DNA of 64,000 bases from Callorhinus ursinus (GCF_003265705.1 NW_020312903.1:24472107-24536106), one strand, 5' to 3'; counted from the first letter of the stretch, positions 1 to 10,699 are shown. Notes: generated from the sequence alone by a model not told the origin. A program made the numbers and translations.

Positions 1-59
1 TAGATAATTGATTTTATTCAGTTTTTTTAAAATAATTTTAATGGTTTCCTATGCTTGTT

Positions 60-195
60 AACCTTTCTTCTCCTAAAAGATATGTAAGCTCCCTGGAGAC
101 AGGGATTCCATCTCATATTTTTCTTAATTTCATTACTACATTTAGTACAGTACCAAGTGTTCATAGGTAACCCTCAGTAAGTACTAACAATGAGC
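60..195 (+). repeat. L2 LINE 3'-end fragment
   Basis: The stretch reads 'gtaagctccctggagacaggga' in part, followed by a 'cagtaccaagtgttcataggtaa..ctcagtaagt' segment. This is the familiar order of the L2 3' untranslated end (growth of the 'aagctccttgagggcaggga ... cagtgcctggcacatag ... aataaatatt' pattern). It is strongly decayed and non-coding. Edges are approximate. Confidence 0.6.
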
Positions 196-1189
196 CTTTA
201 ATACTACAAGATCAATAACAATTCATTTTTACTTTGTGAGGTACAAATAATAGCCACAGTCAGTTCAATAAGCAGAACAGTATATAGATTGAGATTAACA
301 GGTTCTATTGTCATTGATCTGGCATTATTAAATTGTTCACAGTTTTTCATGTGGCCAAACTACAATATTGAAGCAGCCAATAAAACCTTTTCACCAACTG
401 CCCAAATGTCATATTAACCTCTTACGGACTTTGTGATGTCATTGTCTATTACATGTGCTTCAGCTGTATCATTTTGTTATATCCTAAGCTTTAATTTGTA
501 CCACTACTTCTTTATTAAAAACCAGGTCTTTGTGTGGTTTCCCACCATGTCTTCATGATGTTCCAATGTTTAATTATTTTGTTAATTTGCTAAACACACA
601 CACACACACACACACACACAAAACACAAAAGTGGACCTGAGTTAATGGAAGAGGTCTACACATGATCACAGATTACTTGGCAGAGGCCAGCACAACACGT
701 GCCAGAGGAAGACTTAGATCATTTATCGGTTTGCAGAAGTAGGTCCTGAAACTTAGAGATACTCAATAGGAACATAGAGTAAAAATCTGGAAGAAAGTAA
801 TAGAGATTCACATTTCCAATAGAATTATCCAGAGTAACTCAAACTCAACCAAAACCAAACACCATACCTTCTATCTTAAATCCGTTGTATTTTGCAGATT
901 AGTGAACACATCACACATTCTTTTGTCCACACCAGCAAAGTGACTTCTTTTGCCTTCTCACACTCCACACTTAGTCAATAAATACTCTTGAGTCTGTCTT
1001 CTTGATGTTTTTCAAATCTCCTTACTTCTTTCCACCCACCCAAGAAGACCAGTGTGTGTTGTAACTACTGTTATCCTTTCCTTGGTGTACTTTGAAAGCT
1101 TCTTGACTCATTTGCCAGCCTCTAGGCTTGCTGCATAATTCCATTCACTGCATTGCCTCCACCATTTGCTTTCCAAACTCAACTATGAT
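196..1189. other. No gene or family recognised
   Basis: AT-rich sequence with stops in all frames. The only clear structure is the CA microsatellite listed separately. The last few hundred bases may already be part of the L2 fragment that follows. Confidence 0.5.
594..621. repeat. (CA)n microsatellite
   Basis: About 14 uninterrupted CA units lie between 'tgcta' and 'aaaacac'. Pure dinucleotide runs of this length are usually length-polymorphic. Confidence 0.95.
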
Positions 1190-1500
1190 CAAGTTCTTCT
1201 TAGGTTAAATTCCCCCAGATTCCCCATAGCCTCCAAGATAAAATCCAAATTTCCTAGAAGGGCAATCATACCTCTCTACGATCTGGCATATTATGATGTT
1301 TCCCCATCTCTTATACCTGACCAGTGATCTTCCACTTTGAGCATTTTTGTGTATTGGATGATGTTGTTGCACCTGGCTGCCTTGACCATACTCCTACTCC
1401 CTCCCTTTTATAACTAGACAACTTATACCTTAAAATCGTTCACGTAATTCTTATGTTTCACCTCCTCTAAGATTCATGCCATCTAAAGAACACTTTGTTG
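1190..1500 (+). repeat. L2 LINE fragment, ORF2 end or 3' UTR
   Basis: Phrases such as 'aagataaaatccaaatttcc', 'cctctctacgatctggc' and 'cttataccttaaaa' follow the order of L2 ('gataaagtccaaactcct ... ccatgatctggcccc'). Frameshifts and stops make it non-functional. The 5' edge is uncertain and may extend upstream to about 920. Confidence 0.6.
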
Positions 1501-1805
1501 TCATACCTTCTATTACCTTTGGCTAAAATAAAGTTTTGGAAGCCAAAATTCCAAGGAAGACTGGATCTTTTTGTTTTCTGGGCAATTTTGTTTTGTTTTT
1601 GTAATGACAAATAAAATAAGCATTGGAATTTGTTAGGATCAAGAAGAAAAAAAAATGCAAGCTCTGCTACTTGGAAGTGGCAAGGAGAAGGAAAATAGTG
1701 AAACAGAAATAGTGCCAAAATCACGTGTCAATTGACACATCAATCAGGCATAATAATTTTCAAACTGGAAATAAGAGATAATAAAAAGTCAAAACAGATT
1801 TAATA

Positions 1806-2310
1806 GTTTCCATTGCTGCTATAACAAATTACCACAAGCTTTGTGGCTTAAAGTAATACAAATGAGTTATCTTATAGTTCTGGAGGTCAGAAGTGCAAAA
1901 ATGGGTCTCATTGAGCTAAATCAAGGTATAAGCAGGGCCGTGTTCCTTTCTGGAGACTCTAGAAAAGATTCCATTTTCTCGTGTTTTCCATTTTCTTGAG
2001 GCTGTCTTCATTCCTTGGCTCATATCCTCCTCCCATTTTCAAAGCCAGTAATGGCCAGTCAAGTCTTGCTTACATAGAATCACTCTGATATTGACTCTTC
2101 TCTCTCCCTCTTCCTAAAATACCCTTATAACTGCGTTGATTCTATTGAATAATCAAGGATAATCTATTTTAAGGTCAGTTGATTCACAAACTTAATTCCT
2201 TCTATGATCTTAATTTCCCCTTCTCATGTAATCATACTCATAGGTTCCTGGAACTAGGATGTAGACATCTTGGGGGTGGGGTAGGGAGACATTATTCTAG
2301 GTAACACAAC
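1806..2310 (-). mobile_element. MLT1-type (ERVL-MaLR) LTR, reverse orientation
   Basis: The plus strand starts with 'ttgctgctataacaaattac' and continues with 'gtggctta' and 'agttctggaggtcagaag', the reverse complement of an MLT1 LTR 3' end. It finishes at 'gggagacattattctaggtaacaca', matching the 5' terminus. The length of about 500 bases suggests a nearly complete solitary LTR. No internal retroviral sequence flanks it. It is old, with many small indels. The family is known to be non-autonomous and shared by all placental mammals. Confidence 0.75.
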
Positions 2311-2908
2311 AGATAATCATATCATAAAAGGTAGACATCTTCTTCTAAAGGAATCCAGGTTTGTTAATAGTGAGGTTTCATGATTAATTTGGGAGATTCT
2401 GTAGCCAGAAATACCTGGCTCTCCTTACCAGAAAAATTATCGAAACTCCCTATATAGGAGCTCCCTAGTCTTGAAATCTGGGGAAAACTAATTTTTCTCC
2501 AGCAGTATTGTTGGGATATACATGCTTTTAAAGCATAAAGCCTCTTCTCAAAATCACTATATTGTAAAGTGGAATAATAAGTGAGTTATTTTGAGACTTA
2601 AACGACTCAAAATATATAAAGTGTGAAATACATAAAATGGTCCATAACATGATGAAGGAGCTCAATAAATAATATTTATCATCATTTTATGTGTCAGTGA
2701 ATGGTAGTGGTTATCATTACGAAGCTGGAAGAAAAGTATGCCTTTTAAACCTACCAAGAATTTGAGTTGGATGCCTTTGGAAAATATCAGAATTATTTTT
2801 AGGCAAAGAACTACTCTTATCTAGAAAACATCTAGATAGGTGCTTTTAGGATTGTGAAAGCTAAGGTCTTGTGGATGTGATGTAGGATGATAGTCGAGTG
2901 CTCTGCAT

Positions 2909-2955
<47 letters not shown>

Positions 2956-3573
2956 TTGGATACAGGAGGGAATTTTGTAGAGATGGACAAGGGCATGGAG
3001 TGGAGGCCCAGCATCATGACAAAGAGCAGAGGCTAGATAAGAATATTGGTCAGCGAAATATTCTCCAACACAGAGAAAGCTAATAAACTTGTAAAAATCC
3101 TGATTATAACAATGGATATGTCATTCTTTGTTCAGTACTGTGCCACAACAAACCCCTCTATTACCTGCTAAAATTTTAGTAGAAGGTGGTTTCTGTCAGC
3201 ACTCTTGTTTTAGCGGCACCATGGGGAATGAGGCAAAAAGAGCCAGTGATCAGCTCGGTACAAAGCAGCCTGAGCATGCAGTGTGCATGGTTAGATCAGG
3301 CACACAGAGAAGCAAGGGCCATATGGAGAGTGACTCATCAGGGATATGAGACAAATCTCTTTTTTTCCAAATGTACTAGAGGAAGGAAAACCATTTTTTT
3401 TCCTTTTTGAGAAAAAGGAAAGCAGAGGGAGTTGTTCATTTCTGATCTCACACATTTTCTGTTACAGAAATTAGCGCTATCCACATACCAGTTATTATTT
3501 TTGTGAATTATTCATATTATGATGATTATAGTTTTTGTTATTATTTCTAGGTGATCTACATTATTTCAACATT
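2311..3573. other. No gene or family recognised
   Basis: Contains the CA repeat at 2912-2954 and otherwise no repeat that I can name. Short open frames at 3128-3410 overlap in two frames of one strand, have no recognisable motif, and are treated as background. Confidence 0.5.
2912..2954. repeat. (CA)n microsatellite
   Basis: About 21 perfect CA units, the longest pure dinucleotide array in the window. Open frames crossing it encode only poly-TH or poly-CV and are artefacts. Confidence 0.97.
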
Positions 3574-3586
3574 AAGAAATATCTGA

Positions 3587-3785
3587 GGGACTCCTGGGTG
3601 GCTCAGTTGGTTAAGCGTCTGCCTTTAGCTCAGGTCAAGATCCAGCATCCTGGGATGGAGTCCCACATTGGGCTCTTTGCTCAGTGAGGAGCCTGGTTCT
3701 CCCTCTGCCTGCTGTTCCCCCTGCTTGTTCTCTCTCTCCATTCTCTCTCTCTCTGGCAAATAAATTTTAAAAAGTGTTTAAAAAA
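3587..3785 (+). mobile_element. CAN-SINE, full length
   Basis: Head 'ctcctgggtggctcagttgg' (tRNA-like A box region), a middle with 'gctctttgctcagtgaggag', TC-rich linker and A-rich tail. It is flanked by imperfect 13-bp duplications, aagaaatatctga (3574-3586) and aagaagtatttga (3786-3798), which differ at two positions. The insertion is therefore of moderate age. RNA polymerase III type, mobilised by L1. Confidence 0.92.
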
Positions 3786-4127
3786 AAGAAGTATTTGAAA
3801 ATTTTTCTCAGAGGCATCATAAGGAATATTTAAGAAATCTTGGAGCACCCAAGAAGCATAAGAAGAATGAAAAGTGTCATATTACAATTATCTAAAAAGG
3901 GAATATTTTAGGTTCTAGTATATAAATATAGTTTAACAATTGCAAATCTTCATAAAAACCTAAAATTTATTACTTAACTGATGAATTGTATTTTGAATAT
4001 ATTTACTAGGTCACTATGAACTTGAATAGATTCACTCTACAAAAAGTATCATGTGGAATATTTTTTCTATTTTGAAGAGATTTCTAAGCTTTATAAGGCA
4101 ACTTAGTTTTCTAAAAAGATAATTTTT

Positions 4128-4233
4128 TTTTTAAATTTTATTTTTAAGTAATCTCTATACCCAACGAGGGGCTTGAACTTACAACTCCAAGATCAAGAGT
4201 CACATGCTCCACTGAATGAGCCAGCCAGGAGCC
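4128..4233 (-). mobile_element. Short (~105 bp) tRNA-derived SINE, reverse
   Basis: Read on the minus strand it is a tRNA-like head ('ggctggctcattcagtgg', then 'gtaagttcaagcccc' as B box) followed directly by 'gattacttaaaaataaaa'. It has no TC-rich linker and is about half the length of the other CAN-SINEs. A perfect 18-bp target duplication, tctaaaaagataattttt, lies at 4110-4127 and 4234-4251. The short form is therefore a complete insertion, not a truncated copy. Confidence 0.9.
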
Positions 4234-4549
4234 TCTAAAAAGATAATTTTTGCCACAAAGGTAAGAAAAGTTTCTTCCAAAGGATAAATTTTTCCAAATA
4301 ATAATGTTGTTTTTCAGGATATTATGTTAACCTCTCCAGATTACTAAGTTATAAACATAGTGACATAACAAGTTCTCTGTAAGTCTAAAAGTTGTATCAT
4401 AATCTAAAAATATGTAATGTAAATAAGATGCAGTATTTCTCAATCTGCTTTTATGTATCTTATTTCCTCTGATAAAAATATTTTAACCCCCTTCAGTTCT
4501 ATAACCTACTGTAGATGTTCCAAATGTAGAACATAGATGGGAACACTTT

Positions 4550-4736
4550 ATTTTTTTAAAGATTTATTTATTTATTTTAGAGGCAGGGGAGGGGCAGTGG
4601 GAGAGAGAGAATCCCAAGCAGACTCCCTGCAGAGCACAGAGCCCAGTGCAGGGATCGATCCCATGTCTCTAAGATCATGTCCTGAGATGAAATCTAGAGA
4701 TGGCCACTCAACCCACTGAGCCACCCAGGTGCCCCC
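4550..4736 (-). mobile_element. CAN-SINE, reverse
   Basis: Starts with the T-rich tail 'aaagatttatttatttatt', then the purine-rich linker, and ends with 'gagccacccaggtgcccc', the reverse of the SINE head. I see no convincing target duplication. Confidence 0.9.
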
Positions 4737-4859
4737 CATAGTCATACTTTAAATCATACTGTAAAATAAGGTAGACATCTCCAATTATATCAGAACCAAT
4801 GATTTTTGAAAGGACTGTGTATAAACATATGTGCAGGAGAGACTCTAAGATACTCCAAT

Positions 4860-5275
4860 CAGCCCTGTCTTCTGGTACTCACTACCTTGTACAATCACCT
4901 CTCCTTGAGTGTGATGCTACTGTAACTTGTTTCTAACCAACAGAATATAGCAAAGGTGATGGAATGTCACTTCTATGATAATCTTACATAAAGTTATGAC
5001 ATCTGTCCAGCTAAGAGTCCACCTCCCTTACTGGCTTTGATAAAGCACAACTGGGAAAGCCACATAGTAATGAACTGAAAGTGGCCCCTAACTAACAGCC
5101 AGCAAGAAATTGAAGCCTTCAGTCTTAACAATCCACAAAAAATGAATGCTGCCAGTAACTACCTAAGCTGGAAAGCACATTTATCAAGCTTTTAAATAAG
5201 AAACCAGTCGTGCCTGACCGTTTGACTCTAGCTTTGTAGAAGACCCAGTGAAGCTATGCCTAGAGCTCTAACCCA
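4860..5275 (+). mobile_element. Old MaLR/MLT1-type LTR fragment
   Basis: The order 'gactcc..tctggtactcac ... ttgtttctaaccaacagaat ... ggaatgtcacttc ... aacccacagaaa' matches a mammalian MaLR-type LTR ('gcttctaacaaatagaatatggcagaagtgatgg ... gacccacagaaactg'). The expected 3' end is missing where the L1 begins. The L1 may have inserted there, or the end may have decayed. Family assignment is tentative. Confidence 0.5.
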
Positions 5276-5279
5276 CAGA

Positions 5280-7452
5280 AAATATTTTTATTAAATTTTT
5301 AATTTTGAGATAGTTGTGGATTCCCATGCAGTTATATGAAATACTACAAAGAGATACTCTGCACCCTTTCCTCAGTATACCTAATGGAAACGTTTTTGCA
5401 AAATTATAGCATAATATCTCAACCAGGATATTGATATTGACACATTCAAGGTATAAAAAAATCCGATCAGTATAAAGAGCCTCATGTTGCCCTTTTATCT
5501 TGGAGTAACATAATCAGTCTTAAAATCTGGTAGGCTGATTCCCCTTCATTACTCATCTTTTACAAAATTGATCACCTTTTTTAGTTCCTTTGCCTTTTAT
5601 ATAAATTTAGAATAATCTTGTCTATTTCTACAAAATTTCATAATGGGATTTTTATAATGATCGCATTAAATCTGTATATCAATTTGGGGAAAACTGACAC
5701 CTTTACCATGTGAATCGTCCAATCTACGAAGACAACATATTTCTCCATTTATTTAGATTTCTAGGCGTAGATTCTATGATTTTTTTAAATCAGCATTGTG
5801 TCATTTTCATCATGAATCCTGTACATGTTTTTTGTTAGATTTATGCCCAAGTCGCTCCTTTTGTTTATTTTAGTAATTATGTCCACATGTTTGCGAGCAT
5901 TTAGAAATAAAATTGATTTTTGTACATTTATTCTGTATCCTGTCATGTTGCTTAAATTGTTTTTGTTTGTTTAAGAATTCTTGGAATCATCTATGTAGAC
6001 TATCATGTCATTTATAAGGAAAGACAATCTTAGCTCTTTTTTTGAATCGGCATTTTTTTTATTTCTTTCTTTTATCGTACTGGTTAAAATTTTCCAGTAC
6101 TAGGCTAAATAAGAGTGATGAGAACAAACATCTTTGCCTTTTTCTTGAAATTAATAAGAAAGCACTCAGTCTTTCTTCATGAAGTATAATTTTGACTGTA
6201 GGATTTTTATAAATGATCTTTATCAAGTTGAGGAAGTTTTCCTTTATTACTAGTTTTCTGAAAGATTTTATCATAAAAGAGTGGGGAATTTTGTCAAATT
6301 CTTTTTCTGAACTGACTTATGTGATCACATGGATTTTCCTTTAGCTTGTTAGTATGGTGGATTATATTTATGTATTTTCAAATATTGAAAGAGCCTTGCA
6401 TCCTATAATAAATCCTATTTGATCATGATATATAATTATTTATGACTAAATTCTACCTGCTAATATTTTCTTAAGGAATTATATATCTAATTCATGGGGA
6501 TATCAGTCTGTAGTTCCTTTTTCTTGTACTGTCTTTGTCTAATTTTTGTATCACAGTAATTCTAGCTCATAAAATGAATTGGGAATGATCCCTCTTTTTC
6601 TATTTTCTGGAAGAAGCTATTTTGAACTGGTGTTAATTCTTCTTCAAAAGTTTGGTATATAATTCTCCAGTGAAACCATCTGGAACTAGAGGTTTTTTTT
6701 ATCTTAAATTATGAATTCAATTTCCTTAATATTTATGGGGCTGTTCTAGTTCTATATTTCATATTGAGTGAATTGGGGCAGTTTGTGTTTTTGAAAAATG
6801 TGTCTGTTGTCAAACGTAAATGTGCAGAATTGTTCATGGCATTCCCTTATTATGTTTTTAATGTTTTTAGGATATACCCTGTTTCATTCTTGATCTCAGT
6901 AATCTGTCTTGTTTGGGGCTTTTTGTCAGCTTTGCTGAAGATTTGCCAATCTTCCTGATTTTTTTAAAGAACCAGCCCCTTATTTTGCTGATTTTTACTA
7001 TTGATTTGCTGTTTTCAATTTTATTGATTTCTTTTTTTATTAGTACAATGTATTTTTTTATTATGTTCCATTAGCCAGCATATAGTACATCATAAGTTTT
7101 TGATGTAGTAAATGAATTTTATTGATTTCTACTCTCATCTTTATTTCCTCCCTCATGCTTACTTTTGGATCTACTTTTCTTTTTTTAGATTCTTTGGGAG
7201 GAAACTTCACATCATTGGTTTGAGACTTCTACTCTTTTCTAATATATTCCTTTAATGCTATAAATTTCCCTGTTGGCACTGATTTAACTGTACTCCACAA
7301 ATTTTAATACATTGCATTTTCATTTCATCCAGCTCAATGTGTACTTTTAAATTTTCCTTGAGATATTCTCTTTGATCAATGAATTATTTAGAAATGCACT
7401 GTTTAGTTTTCCAGGTATTGGAAATTCTTCTGTTATCAATTTCCAGTTTGAT
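5280..7452 (-). mobile_element. Old LINE-1, antisense 3' UTR plus ORF2 remnant
   Basis: Read on the minus strand, 5280-5515 carries the end of an L1 3' UTR (the plus strand shows 'ttttgagatagttgtgg', 'cccatgcagttatatga' and 'aaccaggatattgatattga'). From about 5540 it jumps to the reverse-transcriptase part of ORF2 (plus strand 'tctatttctacaaaatttca', 'gcattaaatctgtatatcaa', 'ttctggaagaagctatttt'). ORF2 C-terminus and proximal 3' UTR are missing between them. The reading frame is broken by many stops. A small L1 (7033-7114) is nested inside. The sense-strand L1 starting at 7453 abuts it. Confidence 0.8.
7033..7114 (-). mobile_element. Micro L1 insertion (82 bp), nested
   Basis: A T-rich start is followed by 'ttattatgttccattagcc', 'atatagtacatcat' and 'gtttttgatgtagta', the antisense extreme 3' end of a carnivoran L1 (compare 14336-14400). 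It sits between perfect 16-bp copies of aattttattgatttct (7017-7032 and 7115-7130) inside the older L1. It is an extremely 5'-truncated insertion. Confidence 0.88.
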
Positions 7453-8412
7453 TCCAAATAATATATCTGATAAGAGTCCAGTATTGAGAACATATGAAGA
7501 ACTTTTACAACTCAACAACAAAGACAGACATTCAAATTAAAAAAATAGACAAAGGACTTGAATAAAAAGTTGCCCACATATATAGTAATGGCCAACAGGC
7601 ACATAAAAAGTGCTCATCATTAATCATTAGGGAAATACAAATCAAAACCACAATGAGATAGCACTTCACACTAACTAGGATAGTTGTAGTAGTTGTAGTA
7701 ATAGTAATACTAATAATAGTATACAAAAACAAGTGTTGGTGATGATGTGGAAAAGGAGAACCATCTAAATTGTTAGTGAGAACAAAAAGTGTTTTTTTTG
7801 CGTAAAGTGAAAAACATTTGGCAGCTCCTCAAAAAAGTAAACGTCCAATTAACCTATGACCCAGCAATTTCACTCCTAGGTATATACCCAAAAGAACTGA
7901 AAACATGTGTTCAAGCAAAAACTAATACATGGAAGTTCCTAGCAGCACTGTTCACATTAGCCAAAAGTGGAAACAATCCAAATACTAGCCAACAAATGCA
8001 TAAATATATCCACATGAGGGAATATAATTCAGCCATATAAAAAAATAAAGTACTGATACATGCCACAACATGAATGAACCTTGATAATACAATGCTAAGT
8101 GAAAGAAGCCAGTGACAAAAAGCCACATATTATATGATTTCATTTATATGAAATATCCAGGGTAGGTAAGAAAAAAAAAAGTCTGTAGAGAAAGAAAGTA
8201 TAATAGAGGTTTCTTAGAACTCAGGGGATAGGGAAGTAGAGATGACAGCTAAATGATATAGGGTTCCTCTTTATGTCAATGAAAGGGTTCTGAAATTGTG
8301 GTGATGGTTGCACATAACTGTGACTATAGTAAAAGCCATTGAATTTTACATTTGAAATGGATGAAGTGTACAGTAAGAAAATTATATCTCAATAAAGCTG
8401 TTTTTTAAAAAT
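7453..8412 (+). mobile_element. LINE-1, sense ORF2 C-terminus and 3' UTR
   Basis: Begins at 'aatatatctgataagag' and runs through 'aatcattagggaaatacaaa' to the end 'tatctcaataaagctg' with an A-rich tail. The translation of 7789-8040 contains TYDPAISLLGIYPKELKT, FLAALFTLAKSGN and IHMREYNSAI, the typical L1 ORF2p C-terminal motifs. Upstream frames are broken, so there is no functional protein. A TAG/TAA-rich microsatellite-like expansion interrupts it at 7681-7722. Together with the antisense piece before it, it could be one inverted insertion or two separate ones. Confidence 0.85.
7681..7722. repeat. Imperfect trinucleotide (TAG/TAA)n expansion in L1
   Basis: Repeated 'tagttg', 'tagtaa' and 'taataa' units occupy a place where other L1 copies usually have 'ggctataataaaaaag'. 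This is a local expansion after insertion. Confidence 0.7.
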
Positions 8413-8420
8413 ATGAATGT

Positions 8421-8590
8421 GGGATGCCTGCGGTGGCTTAGTAAGTTAAGTTCAGTTCAGGTCATGATCCCAGTGTCCTGAGATCAAGCCCTGCATCAGG
8501 CTCCCTGCTCAGCTGGGAGTCTGCTTCTCCCTCTCCCTCGGCTGCTCTCTCTGTCAAATAAATGAATACAATCTTAAAAATAAATAAATA
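8421..8590 (+). mobile_element. CAN-SINE
   Basis: Diverged head 'gggatgcctgcggtggctta', then 'caggtcatgatcccagtgtc', 'ggctccctgctcagctggga' and tail 'caaataaatgaataca'. The C-rich part of the linker is shortened. No clear target duplication. It lies just downstream of the L1 3' end. Confidence 0.9.
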
Positions 8591-8592
8591 GT

Positions 8593-9131
8593 AGAAATAC
8601 GGTTGTGACTAAATTGTAAATTATCATATTGAAAAACAAATAATGGCATCTTAAAAACAAAACAAAACAAAAACAAAAAACAGTGAAAGAAAACAACCAT
8701 GTTAATTTCTAGGTCTGAGATCCCTAGCCCGTCTACCTTCTTCTCTCAACCTTTCAGTTTTCTTCTGTTTGCTTTCTATATAATGTCCAGGGATTTTACT
8801 TTTACTTATCAGAAGGGATAAGAAAAGTTACATCCACTCTATCTTCCTGGAGGCAGAATTCCCCAGTGTGTGTTATGTTAAGCTGATAAATTTGTAGTAA
8901 GATTGTTATACAACAGTCAATAATATGACATGTAATGGTATTTGTGTCCATTAAGCACCAGGGGGTAAATATTTATCACAGACCATCATTGTAAGCATTA
9001 AATTACATAATGGCAATAAACTGATAATAGCATACAAATATCCCCTATATCTCAGCTTCACATCATGGTAGAGCATAGAAAGATAAGCGTTCAAAAGCCT
9101 GCTCCTCCAACTAGTACAAGTGTCCACTGAT
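8593..9131. other. No gene or family recognised
   Basis: AT-rich sequence with a short CAAAA-type run at 8653-8680. No motif or repeat that I can name. Confidence 0.5.
8653..8680. repeat. (CAAAA)n simple repeat
   Basis: Alternating caaaa/caaa units. Short and imperfect. Confidence 0.8.
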
Positions 9132-9513
9132 CAGTGCTTCCAAACCCTAGTGGCATGTTACAGTTACCTGGGAAAGTTTAAAAAATTGTAAGTACCTCAG
9201 GAAAGAGTGATTAAATAAGAATATCTAGGCATGGATCCCTTGAGTCAAGAATTTTATTATTTTTTTATTTTTTTTAAGATTTTATTTATTTGACAGAGAG
9301 AGACACAGCGAGAGAGGGAACACAAGCAGAGGGAGTGGGAGAGGGAGAAGCAGGCTTCTCGCTGAGCAGGGAGCCCAACGCGGGGCTCAATCCCAGGACC
9401 CCGGGATCACAACACGAGGGGAAGGCAGACGCCCACCCAGGCGCCCCAAGTCAAGAATTTTAAAAGTTTGTCATGCGATTCTGATGAGTCAGGGAGTTTT
9501 GGGAAACACTCCT
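9132..9513 (+). mobile_element. MER5-type hAT transposon relic split by a SINE
   Basis: Starts 'cagtgcttccaaaccctag', contains 'gttacctgggaaagttt' and 'gtcatgcgattctgatgagt', and ends 'gggaaacactcctct'. This is the plan of the non-autonomous MER5 family, with near-palindromic ends. The SINE at 9257-9448 interrupts it and its target duplication is made of MER5 sequence. The relic is therefore older than the SINE. Confidence 0.65.
9257..9448 (-). mobile_element. CAN-SINE, reverse, young
   Basis: The T-rich tail, 'gacagagagagacacagcga' and the terminal 'cacccaggcgcccc' mark a complete reverse copy. A perfect 14-bp target duplication, agtcaagaatttta, lies at 9243-9256 and 9449-9462. The intact duplication and closeness to the other conserved copies indicate a relatively recent insertion. 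Confidence 0.95.
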
Positions 9514-9684
9514 CTAAACCTCTCTAAAATTGTCTCCACCTCTGTAAAATGATGATTATAAGGGGATAATAATAATAAGACAATGATATTGGAGTCACAA
9601 CTTGCTATAAGACATAAATAACTTAACCTAATTCAAGTTCCAAGCACAGTACCAGCATTTTGAAGTTGCCAAAGTACAAGCTTT

Positions 9685-9860
9685 ATTAACCAGGTTCATG
9701 ATTACCTGTACCACTTCTTAGGTCTGTCACTGATCAAGTCACACCACCTGTGAGCCTCAGTTTCCTCATTTCTAAGCTGGAGGAAACTGTACTTAACTCA
9801 TGGAGTTTATGTAAGGTGAAATGAGATAAGAAATATAAAAGCACTGTACACATTGTAGGT
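9685..9860 (+). repeat. MIR SINE fragment
   Basis: The order 'taccacttcttaggtctgtc', 'cctcagtttcctcatttcta', 'ggtgaaatgagataagaaat' and 'aaagcactgtaca' follows the MIR core and 3' part. An ancient mammalian SINE. Confidence 0.75.
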
Positions 9861-9910
9861 GAATTAGTTCCCATACCTTTTCTTAAAGGTCTCTACAAAG
9901 CACAAATAAA

Positions 9911-10095
9911 GGGGCGCCTGGGTAGCTCAGTCAGTTGAGCATCTGCCTTCGGCTGGGGTCATGATCCCAGGGTCCTGGGATGGAGCCCCACCTTGGCTCT
10001 CTGCTCAGTGGGGAGCCTGCTTCTCCCTCCCCCTCTGCTGTTCCCCCTACTTGTACTTGCTCTCTCTGTCAAATAAACAGGTAAAATTAAAAAAA
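9911..10095 (+). mobile_element. CAN-SINE
   Basis: Head 'gggcgcctgggtagctcagt', middle 'tctgctcagtggggagcctg', tail 'caaataaacaggtaaaatt'. Perfect 14-bp target duplication aaagcacaaataaa at 9897-9910 and 10096-10109. Confidence 0.95.
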
Positions 10096-10109
10096 AAAGC
10101 ACAAATAAA

Positions 10110-10488
10110 ATCACTCTTATCATGATATAAAGTTTCATATGGAGTTTTAAATGCTAGGAGGAAAAAAGACACCTTATGTTGATCCAGCCATCTGGATGCT
10201 ACTGATAGTTCTTTGACCTCTTCTAGGCCTGGCCACTGGTATAGTAAGATTTTCAGGGGGAAGAGGTTGTATAAGTTTGCCTCCCTAAGAAAAGAGTAGG
10301 CTGATTTTTCAGTCATCAATTTTGGCCTTTGCTTATTACTTCTTCCACACTATTTTTTTCTCCCTTTACCAAGATTTCTGCATATCACCCTTGTCCCAGG
10401 AGTTATGGAGTTCAAAAAGCCAAAATGCCATCCCCAGGATGTCTCTGCTGACATTCAAAAATTGCTGTGCATTTAAAAAAGTCCTGTT
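10110..10488. other. No gene or family recognised
   Basis: Spacer between two SINEs. An open frame of 90 codons on the minus strand (10047-10319) starts inside the preceding SINE and shows no recognisable motif. Confidence 0.5.
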
Positions 10489-10695
10489 GGGGCACCTATG
10501 TGGCTCAGTCGGTTAAGCATCTGCTTTCAGCTCAGGTCATGATCTCAGGGTCCTGGGATCAAGCCCTGCATTGGGCTCCCTGCTCAGCGGGGAGTCTGCT
10601 TCTTCCTCTCCCTCTGCCTTCTGGCCCCCCAGCCCCGGCTCATGTTCTCTCTCACTCTCTCAAATAAATAAATAAAATCTTTAAGTAAATAAATA
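10489..10695 (+). mobile_element. CAN-SINE
   Basis: Head 'ggggcacctatgtggctcag', 'ggctccctgctcagcgggga', TC-rich linker, tail 'caaataaataaataaaatct'. Flanks 'aaaagtcctgttg' and 'aaagaggtccttttg' are a plausible but imperfect target duplication. Confidence 0.93.
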
Positions 10696-10699
10696 AAAG

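Noticed and set aside
594..621. Short periodic repeats as a CRISPR array
   Set aside because: These and other periodic tracts are simple microsatellites without spacers, in a mammalian genome.
2832..3083. Open frames with poly-TH or poly-CV
   Set aside because: Produced by the CA microsatellite.
3587..3680. tRNA gene in SINE heads (here and in other copies)
   Set aside because: The A- and B-box-like blocks belong to tRNA-derived SINEs; no intact cloverleaf or anticodon stem was found.
7789..8040. 83-codon open frame as a gene
   Set aside because: Real protein-like sequence, but it is the decayed C-terminus of L1 ORF2, with broken upstream frames.
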